Of a stretch of 64,000 nt of DNA, positions 36,630 to 46,400 are shown in pieces. The notes below the pieces were generated by a model. It did no database searches. It was not told the origin of the DNA and saw only the letters and a program-made list of their open reading frames with translations. How positions within the stretch are numbered: the first letter of the stretch is position 1; the number at the start of each line of letters is the position of its first letter. Where the stretch lies: NCBI GenBank assembly GCA_950295325.1, contig OX485808.1, positions 38,832,527 through 38,896,526 of the forward strand. The letters run 5' to 3'. The position numbers and the translations under genes were made by a program. This DNA comes from Polytrichum commune (taxonomy: Eukaryota; Streptophyta; Polytrichopsida; Polytrichales; Polytrichaceae).

Positions 36630-38989
36630 AGGAGGGGGCTATGTAATCCAGTTTTTTGATTGACTTAGTTTAAATTTTTACATGTTATGAAACTTAGTAT
36701 GAACACTTTAAACAATGAAGATAATGTGCATTGGTGATTAATGAAGCGAAATTGGATTAGTAGTTGCGGAACTAGAAGTTGGACTATTGGTAGTGTTAGT
36801 GAAGGGCTATTGACATGTGTACAATTGGAGGAGAACTCCTCAGAGCTAGGCTATGGACATGCATATCACACAATAGTCTCCTATTTTTGTCCTTGTATAT
36901 AGACTTTTGTTAGACCATAGCTAGGGTAGTCAGGGAATGACTCGGAAGATAGTGCTCCAGTGCTAGATTTCCTCCCGAGCAAAGCATATGAAACTTTGTC
37001 ATAAGTCCAACTATAGAGGCCATATTATGAATTTATCAATTAGGTGTGAACCCTTACTTACTCTGTAAATTCCCTTGTTTTGGAGTAATATATGATTGAG
37101 CCAAATTGTCATGTGACTTTCTCCAAGCCATTGTCTGATTCTCGAGAAAAGAAGTGATTTGTTCAATTCCATTGTCTCAAGTTACCGAGTATGATATTTG
37201 CTTCAAGTTTGTCAATTGTTAATTAAGAGGCAAAGTTTGATTCCCAAGTTTATGCATACAAATTGTACCCAGGAGTGTGTTCTCATAATGTTGTGCTTTG
37301 GATAGACAAATAGTTGTTAGGAAGGGTTAAATCTTCACTGAATCTTTGTGAAAGGGATATCAAGTCTGTGAAAGACGAGCGTTGGAACCGACACTATAGG
37401 AACAAATTTTTGAGTGTATAAGTGGCATTGTACTATAGATGTTTGAGTTGCATTGCGAGTTAATATTAATGAAACAAAACTAGGGGGTGTAAAGCCTTTG
37501 CCTTTGGTGCGGTGGTCTATTCGAAACTCCAAGTTGAAATTGACCATTGGCTCAATCTCTTGGCCTGCATATTTAGCTTTATTCTCAGGAAGAGAGCAGG
37601 AAGGTGAGTGGATAAATTGAGAACTCTTGTTTGAGTGAAAACTCGTGTGGAAGGAAAGAAAGTTCCCACCGTAGGGTTGCAATAATCTGGTAGGAGAAAT
37701 TTGGATGTGAAATCATGTGCAAATTGGAAGTCCATTGTACACATAACTATAAAAAAAAACTATCCACATGGACAACATCGCGTATGAGAGGTGAAGAGCT
37801 ACAATTGTCCATAGCCATAGCCGGTTGGAGTTCTTGAGAAGTGGTTGACAGAGAGATGGGGGCAACCAGTGGAGTCGAGTTGTCCCATATCAACTGCAAG
37901 AAGGGTGCAGAATATCAATAAAGGGTCGAATGGGCTAGACCTTCACTGAATAATGCATACCATGTTCTTGACATTTATACCCACTCTTTTGATGAGAGTC
38001 TGTTGATTTCACACATGGCCCTACACCTATAAACTCAAGTCACTTACTTACATAGACTTCTCACTCCACTTAAGGGTTAATGGTCATCTAACTTAACCAT
38101 TGCCTTTTGCATCAAATCAATTATATCAATGATTTTTTTAGAATGTAAGAACCATAGTCTAAGTACATTAACATAGTACGGATTCTTGAGAATTAAAAAA
38201 GTTAAGAATTTTATTACAAGAAAGACTTAACCCATTAAATGTCTTTGGTATTGATAAATACCAAATTCAATGAATAATTATCTAAAAAAATTTAAAGAGG
38301 TGATGAACCATGACATAGGCATGTATAGTAAAATGTTGTAGTCTATGACTTCGGAGACTCACAAGAGCGAAGTCTTTCAGTCGGTTCTAGTAAGCACGAT
38401 GGTCCCACTGCCTAATTAAAATGAAAGATAAGATTAAAGAATGCCAATAACCCACAGGGTTGGTCTACAATATTACTTGATTTATTAAATCATCAATTAA
38501 TTAAAAAGCAATTATGAATCATATCATGGCGCCCTTGGCCCTGATTAGATGTGGTTACTGGATATTAAAAAGACTATTGATGAGCCATGACTCCTTGCAT
38601 TGAAAACCCTGGTATAGCGAGTCATTACTACTTGACTATGGTTATGAGGGAGCTAGAGACTGAACAATTGCATGTATTGCATCAAGTGACCCTAATCCTC
38701 TCTTTGATTATTTAATTTCATAAAATTCGTATGAATTGAGGTTTCGCCTAGATTTGGCACACCAAATTCATTCTAAAGTCATTATGACCTATCAATTAAA
38801 CCTAGTTGTGACACCTACATTTCAATCTGACACTTATTCAACCTTTCCTGTGTGGTTTTGTTAATCAAAACCCAATCCAAAAACCTATCTACACTAACAT
38901 AGTTTAATAAATAACTTGATTTCTTTATATTAATTAACTTCTTATTATAATAAGTTCCCCTTCCACATTATATAAGGAATTGTCCTTAG
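36630..38989. other. No gene recognised; probable 3' flank of the gypsy element
   Basis: AT-rich DNA. The part nearest 38990 should contain the 3' end and LTR of the Ty3/gypsy copy that reads down the minus strand, but I could not pick out an LTR end. Confidence 0.3.
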
Positions 38990-39164
38990 TTACGTGTAAT
39001 ATTTTTTCAGATGATAGCCATTCATTCTCGTAAGTAAGGGTGTTCCCTCAAAATCAATTAGCTCAAAAGTTCCATTATCATGTGTAATCTTAAGTTTATA
39101 AGGGCCCATCCAATGTACCTTAAATTTACCTGGGAATTTTCGGAAACGACTATCATAGGGTAAG
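38990..39164 (-). pseudogene. Ty3/gypsy integrase C-terminus (part interrupted by the giant element)
   Basis: The minus strand encodes PYDSRFRKFPGKFKVHWMGPYKL...FELIDFEG...MNGYHLKKYY and a stop. This is the typical C-terminal domain of Ty3/gypsy integrases, which helps hold DNA. It starts in mid-domain at the boundary of the 23.7-kb insert. The preceding integrase core is on the other side of the insert (62854-63600). The TAAG at 39161-39164 belongs to this side of the target duplication. Confidence 0.85.
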
Positions 39165-39192
39165 AACACGATATTAAACATTATGGGACTTT
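39165..39192 (+). repeat. Left terminal inverted repeat of the giant element
   Basis: A 28-bp end with blocks AACACG, ATATTAAACATT and GGGACTTT. It pairs with 62826-62853. Confidence 0.85.
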
Positions 39193-39242
39193 AGGGTAAT
39201 TTTGGGACATCTGTGATGCCAGTGGGGACCTCATACGCAACT

Positions 39243-39274
39243 CATTGGGAACTCATTGGGAACACATTGGGAAC
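39243..39274. repeat. Left subterminal repeats CATTGGGAAC x3
   Basis: Copies lie at 39243-39252, 39254-39263 and 39265-39274, 11 bp apart, about one helical turn. Inverted copies lie near the right end, so these are likely transposase-binding sites. Confidence 0.75.
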
Positions 39275-39552
39275 TCTTTAGGACAGGACAACACATGCGA
39301 GACGTATATTATGCTTTGAGTCCATTGGTTGTTTGCATTTGCCATGTGGGTGACCAATTTCATGAACACACCTGGGGGGTCCCAAGAAAGTGGCTTGCCT
39401 GATGATTTTACTAAACAAAAAGATATGATTATACAAGGAGGGAACTGCTCCCACAATGTCCTCCAATGAAACACTGCGTTTCTATGCTAGAAGATACGTA
39501 ATGTGTTGAGTATTGTCCTAAGTATAATGCATTTTAAATGGCTGAACTGGAA

Positions 39553-40425
39553 TTACTCTAAGTTTTTGAGCTGATTGTCCATGGACTCATAGATGTTTTC
39601 CAAATGAGGTTTGATTTCCAAAGATTGTTCCCACGCAACTTTCTCCATGTACATCAAGTCTGGGATTTTGCTCTCGATATAGCCCATTTGTTGAGAGTCA
39701 AACCCAATATGTTGTGCCGCAAGCACCACTCTCTCAAGGTTGTATATGCGATCGCTGAGCAAAAGACACTTCGTATATCTCTCTAGAGCAGTGGTCATAG
39801 TCGTTTGTAGCCTCATAAACTTATCCGTAACTTCATCAATCTCCTCTGCTAAGTGAATAAACTCGTCGGCAATTGTATGCTCTCCCATTGGGGGCTCGAC
39901 CAGACCCCCTTCCTCATGAGATGGTTGGTCCATCCGACATGCTTCCAACATTGGTGTGATTGGGAGGTTCTCCTCATTGTCATAGACATGGTTCACCATC
40001 GCCTCTGAATCAGGCTGGAGTAGGTCATGTAAATGAGGTTCGATTTCTTGTGTGCCTTCCCACATCTCGTTCTCCATTAAGTGCAAATCGGGTACACGTT
40101 GTTGGAGGAACTCCACTTGGGGGATGCTGAGCCCTATATTGATAGATGCATGCACCAATCTACCAAGCATGTGTGCATCCATTCCAACCAAGCGGCACCA
40201 TTGATATCTATCCAGAGCTGTAGTCATAGTCGTTTGTAGTTGCCAGAACCGCTCCGTGCACACATCAATATCATGGGCTAAGTTCTTAAACTCGTCGTCC
40301 ATACTTCGCACTTCTGTTGGGGCGTCCAGCGGGGCATCTGGAACAGCTGTTTGTAATCTCTGGATCCACTCCCCAAATCTAGATGGGCATGAGGGGGCTC
40401 GGGCAGGAGGAGCCTCCGTAATGTG
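39553..40425 (-). CDS. Exon 10: tandem duplicated helical module
   Basis: 290 residues. Two copies of a unit of about 90 residues lie at 40299-40030 and 39867-39601. Each runs DEFxxLAxxID...TxxFxxLQTTMTTALxRY and ends IPDLxxMExxxWExxxEIxPHL. It looks wholly alpha-helical, perhaps a coiled coil or four-helix scaffold. LQTTMTTAL is identical in both copies. No named family. It ends with TAA-type termination at 39553, about 360 bp from the element's left end. Confidence 0.6.
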   Translation of the reverse strand, partial: HITEAPPARAPSCPSRFGEWIQRLQTAVPDAPLDAPTEVRSMDDEFKNLAHDIDVCTERFWQLQTTMTTALDRYQWCRLVGMDAHMLGRLVHASINIGLSIPQVEFLQQRVPDLHLMENEMWEGTQEIEPHLHDLLQPDSEAMVNHVYDNEENLPITPMLEACRMDQPSHEEGGLVEPPMGEHTIADEFIHLAEEIDEVTDKFMRLQTTMTTALERYTKCLLLSDRIYNLERVVLAAQHIGFDSQQMGYIESKIPDLMYMEKVAWEQSLEIKPHLENIYESMDNQLKNLE

Positions 40426-43400
40426 CTGAGGACATTTGAAATATATGTACACGCGTGAATATTTGTGCAACAAACAATGGCAGCCTTACATATTGCATAC
40501 ATGGGGTCATGGGTTCATGGAAATGTTGAAGCAAGACATATATGAGATTTAGGATAGTCCAAGCCATCATGGAAATGTTGATGCAAGTCATATAGGTTAC
40601 ATACAATGGGTACATAGACATGCATATGATGGACGCAACTGCATTGGGTGGTGAATGTGTTTGGCCACCTTTTTATATTTTACATAATGCAGTAATGCAG
40701 TAGACAAGTATGAATGTCTGCACACATTTGGTATGGGAAGATTTAACTTCTACTATATTTAGGGTACAAACGGAATAGTTGTCCATCGGAATGGAGATTA
40801 TGGACAGTGGCTTCAAAAGGGGGGGTGACCATTGGCTGCCCAGTGAGAAGGGAAGTTGTCTTGGCTATGTCCGCTAGTCCAGCATGCAAGAGACGTGCAC
40901 CTCGTGAATTAGGTCCTCTTGATTCGATTAGAGCAATTTGATGCTCGCGGGTAGCTAGGGGACGGGGTATACGCATTGTTTCGCTAGGTGGTGTTGAACT
41001 GTCCAGTGGACCAGTCATATTGAGGTCAGCACCCTGCGCGTTGAAAAGGGGAAACGGCTCTGTAGTCGCGACTGCTTGAGGCACACAAGTCTTGCCAATG
41101 CCAGCCAATCCAGCACGCAACATTTGCACACCCCTTGAATTAGGGCCTCTTGATTCGATTAACGAAATTTGGTAATCGCGATTTGACCTGGTTGGGCGCA
41201 CGATTGACAACGTTTCAATAGGGGGTGCCGATTCTTCGACTTGGGGGATCATATTGAGGTCAACATTCTGCACGGTGACAACGGGACAAGCGTTGGGCCA
41301 ATTTACTACATTCCATTGTTATTGACATATACATCCATGCATATTCATATCCAATCTACTCAGTCATTCATGCAAATGAGCCTGCATTGAAAGTGGTGTG
41401 TAGAATATTACAAAACATTTACACAATAACATACTCCGTGTTCAAGCAGCGAGAATTGCCACAAAAATTACCAGATGGGAACCTTCAGTCGTTTGGGGGT
41501 GGTGGAAGAGATCAGAGTGAGTGCCCTTGACAACTGGATCCTCCAATGGATGATCCATTACTGATTTTTCTTGCACCACGACTTCATTGCGCAGATGGCC
41601 CGGTGTGGGGCACACGAAAGCAGATCGTGTGGAACTTGAGGGTGTGTATCCAGCAGGAGGAAACTGAAGATAGCATAAAATACAATGTTACATGGCATAT
41701 AATCCTAATTATGCTAGCTAGTTAGCCTAATTTTCTTTGCACAGGCTCTAAGGGTTGCAATGCGGGTTGATTGGGAAACTTGTTGGATTTCTGAATTGCC
41801 AGCTTGACTGCGTCGTTATGCCTGACAGGTTGCTGCCCAAATCTACGTCTTACCAAGAAATCGCGTGCGTCTGACATTGGTGAGTAGAACATACTTTGAA
41901 AGAAAGGTAGGAGAACCTTTGTCATGTCTGCATCGTCGACCCGGTTATTGGTGAAGGGACTGGGAAACAAACCACACTCGTCCGGATTACAAGCAGACTT
42001 GTAAGGGCAGTCATCTACAAGTATGGTGTTGGAAATTGTAGCAGTAATTCTCCCTTCATCAAGGGATATAGGTGGCCACCAAAACCTTGATGTCAAACTT
42101 TTGAAAAACAAGACAGATTGTGGCTTCAAAGGGTTCCTCACGACATTTCCCCACATATCCTTGAACGTGATGCAATCCTCTTGGCCGAGTACCATAGCGG
42201 GTTTTGGCATCCCAGCAAAAAGATAGTCCACCACAAGATCGACTGTAGATTTTTTCATGGAGGACCAAATGCAAAGATGGTACATTGTAGACATGCTCTC
42301 CCAAAATGTCTTGTATCCCAGTCTAGGGAGGACAACCTTGGGCCCTACCAATGCAGGTTCTTTGTCCAACGCACGATCTTGCATTATCCACGTAGGGATT
42401 GTTAACATATTCTTGAGACGGGGGGTACAGTGGCAAAATATGCCATTTAAATCGAACACCACAATGAACCTTCGACGGGGGACAGCAGCAGGCGCCTGCC
42501 GAAATGAATCCATGGTGAGCATCTTAAACTTACTACCATGAACTTAACAATTGAACTAAACTAAGCATGATATAGTTCACCAATGTATGACTTAGTTATA
42601 AATTGGTGGTAGGTCAATGCTGCAGACGATACGAAAGTGAAACCTAACAACAGTAATATGTGACCGAACCAATACCTCATAGCGTATCGGATTGAATTCC
42701 CATAGATCAGAAGATCCTAAGGAGGGATCTTCAGGATACTTAGACATTAGTCTTTTAGCACACGCGATTCCCATCTCCCTTGTAAATACTTGGAGAGGCC
42801 TATTGACCTTTGGGTAGGTGTCATCGTAAACAAAGAGCTTATCATAAACAAGATGTTTTGGTACAGGCGCATCCATAGCCGTGTTCGTACATTTGGGACC
42901 CTGAACCCAAAACTACGCGATGTAAAATTCGATGTGAGGGCAAAACTCTATACATAGATAGCTACATACATATGCAGTGTAGGCAGCGGGAAGTAGTCAG
43001 ATGTCGGGAACTTACATTGACATGACTAGGGACATTGTTGATGAGAGCTGCCCGCCGCTTGTCCTCATCTTGCTTATTGTGCATCGCTCGGAAATCATGT
43101 AGAGTGGTGTTGTCAAATCTGGGGTCGCCTTTGCTGTCGCCGAGTGGCCATCGTTGCAAATATCTCTTCACTGATTGTGGGACAATGTTGTCGGCTTGTG
43201 GACTTGCCGGATCTGTCGGGATGACTACCACAACAGACGTCGAAGGTAGACTTGTGACTTGTTGCAACTGGACTTGTGACTGAGAGGACTCCATTCCGCA
43301 AGGCTCAGGCTGAACGCAATGTACATTTCGGATGGGGTGTTCTTCCCCAACATTGGGCAGCAGATGTGAGGGGATCGATGCAACTGGGGACGGCGGAATA

Positions 43401-46400
43401 TCTGGAATAGATTCCGAGGGGTCCGAGAGTGGCGGGGGAGGCCGAGAAGCTACTGTGGCTATCGGTGCTTGGATGGGCCCAAGAATTGGCAAGGGTTCAT
43501 TGTTCCGAACATTGAACATTGGCGACGTTGGAAGAGGCATTACTGTAGACGGAAGAAGATCCACGTGCTCTAATATTGGCAAGGAAGCCTGTGAAGTCCA
43601 ACGGATCATTAAAGACCATAAAACATAAAATTGAAGTATGAAGGGAAATCATGACTTTATTCATAATAATGAGGCGCACATATTCCATCTTGCCTTCACA
43701 TTGAAGGCGGTCTACAGTGGCCTGAATGGGAAAAAGCCAAACTAAACTAAACTATTGATCTAAGGATGTGGCTTCATAGTTGATCACGAACGCTTCACAA
43801 TGGTGCGCCGTCTCGAACCTGGATCAAACATCCAGGTGGAGATTCAGTCACTTGTATAGAGGCATTCAAAGCGCTAAAACATTCGGAATGGATACTTACA
43901 TTAGTATCAGCCGTGGCGGGGGAGTCCACGGGAACCGTCGACGCTGCAATGGCAACCGCCGGCACATCCGCTTCCAATGTCGGAGCATCCATTTCCAATG
44001 TCGGAGCATCCACTTCTGATGTCGGGGCATCCACTTCCAACATCGGGGCATCAACGTTGAAGGATTTATCCACATCGACACCTTGCACGCCAATAGCTTG
44101 TTCAGCATGCACTAGTTCCACTCGATCGAGTGGGACTTCGGGCCGAGTGGATGTTGCGACATGCACGGAAGGTGTCGTCTGAGGCACTTGTTGGAGGGGC
44201 AGAACTTTGGCCTGAGACATCACTTCTTGAAACATACCTGAGAGCATCTGAGGCAACGTTTTGCTCAGAATGCCCACAATCTTGTCTTCCATCATTGATT
44301 CGGTGATGACAGGCTCCATCACCCTATGTTTGCGTCGTCTCCACTGCAGTTCCTTTGGGGGGGATCTACTGGAAACATGCCTACTCCTCGTGGATGTAGT
44401 AGGTTTTGATGAACTCGGGGGAGGAAGGTCTTGCCCGATATCATCTGAACTGGATGATCTCGAACTAGCTTCATGAAGTTCATCTATGTCCCCGCGGACA
44501 TCATTGCGATCATCCTCATGGTCGGAGTCGTGATCATCATCTTGATCGTCTTCTTGATCTTCTTCATCGCCCTCGTGCGCTTCGCGGTCGCCAACGGCAT
44601 GTCTTTCATTATCGTCTTCCTCCTCGTGTGGTTCTGCCGGATGTTCTCGGCGTTCTTCCAACGCATAGCCGAAGTCGAGGGCCTTGGCTCGCAAAGGGGA
44701 GGTTGGTAAATCAAGAGGGGAGGATTGAGGATCGTGCTCGCTATTTGCCTCATCGGTGTCCTGCTCGCTTGGTGCCTCCCGCTCGTCGTCATCATCTTCA
44801 GCCTCCTCGTAGTCGTCCCCATCAGAGACAGGGTTGTCGATATCCATATTATCGATGCCGACAACGGGAGAATATTGAATTGGGACATACTCCTGTGTTT
44901 AACCAAGAACGTTAGGCCATGCGAAGAATGTGGAAGGTCATGGAAAAACGACGAAGCTTCCACTCGATCGAGAGGAAATATAGAATGGCTTGAAAGAAAC
45001 TAAAGTATGTCCACAATGTATTTCCACTTGACTCGTGCAATAATGTAGACGTACCAGCAATTGAGGGGATTCATCTCGAATAGGTTGAATTAGCTCCTGT
45101 GCTCCGTAAGCATCAAAATGAGACTCATCCTCTTGAAAGTCAACGGCGCGAAGGGGACGAATATGTGCCAATTTGTCGCTAAACGTGTGCATGAAATTCG
45201 AATCCATGTACGAAAATACATTGTATTCGTTCATCTGCACACAAGTAATTCATTAGCAATCATAGAGAATGCACGGTTGAAAGCATGCCAATGAATGGAA
45301 GAGGTTGCGAAGAGAGGAGGTGCAATGAACTGACCAGTGCGGCAGCTATTGGCTTCAATCCTCCGAAGAAATTCAAGACCACTGCTCCCGAGCATCCCAG
45401 GTGGCTAAGGAATGTAAGATATGTTTCCATCCTCAGCTCGCCGCGACTCACTTCATAGCTCAACTCCGACCACTGCTTGGGACTCACAGTGTACCGTCGA
45501 GATTCCGGAGCTAACATTGGGCATGGGAAGACTTTGAACCTGGGTAGGAGCTTGGTTGTCAGAAAGTCGACATAAAGAGCCGGAGAAGTCCTCTTGCTGT
45601 CTACTTCCTTGCATGGTGGCAGATCCTCAGCGGGGCAGGGGAAATAGAATGATGGTACATTCACAAACGTGTCTGGATGCCTCCGACACAACATACATAT
45701 GAACTCAACTGCTGCTGGGTGGTTACGAAGATCCGATACAATCATCCAAGCAGGGACAATCTTAAGACCCGGGGACCATGCCGGATTGGTAATGTACTTC
45801 ACCAATGACTCCACGACTGAAGTGGACACCGGTTGGTCAACGCTGCCAGGGATAAATCTGAAGTCTATGAATCCACCACATATGTTGCTTTTACTTAACC
45901 ACTGGATATCGCTATTGTCTTGGTGAGGGATTACCAATTGCTTCTTGATTGAATTGTAATCTACCCAGCGTGTGATGACCTTCGAATTGCACTCCCGCAT
46001 GTCTGTTTGAAGCCAGTCGTGCAGCAATCGGTCGCATGCAGGGGGTGCCTCGAGGTACTTGTTGTTCGGCAAGCGCTTCTTATTGAGCCATGTATCACCC
46101 GCAACCTGGTAGAGCTTAACCCACTTTGCCTTTGTGATTCCGTGCTCCTTTTTGAACTTGATCCAAACGGCACGGTCCACGCAATCAAAACCCTCTGAAT
46201 CCTTTCCCCATATACCACGCTGTTTTGGATCGCGTGAAGACAACTCTTGAAGTAAGATATTCTTCCATTTCCTAAAGTTAGACCAGGACTTCAAGGTCGA
46301 AACTTTTGGATTCTTTGTCGTTCTCAGAGTCACTCTGGGAACATCCTCTCCATCCCTTACATCCAGTATACGTTGTGCACAAAGGAAGTAATCAGCCCGT

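Noticed and set aside
39181-39192. TIR starting only at GGGACTTT
   Set aside because: The inverted match continues outward through ATATTAAACATT and AACAC, and only the longer border gives a direct TAAG duplication and a continuous gypsy frame.
43035-44963. Plus-strand and alternative-frame ORFs over exons 4 and 5
   Set aside because: They are shadows of the low-complexity acidic and proline-rich coding sequence. The phase-0 splicing supports the minus frames.
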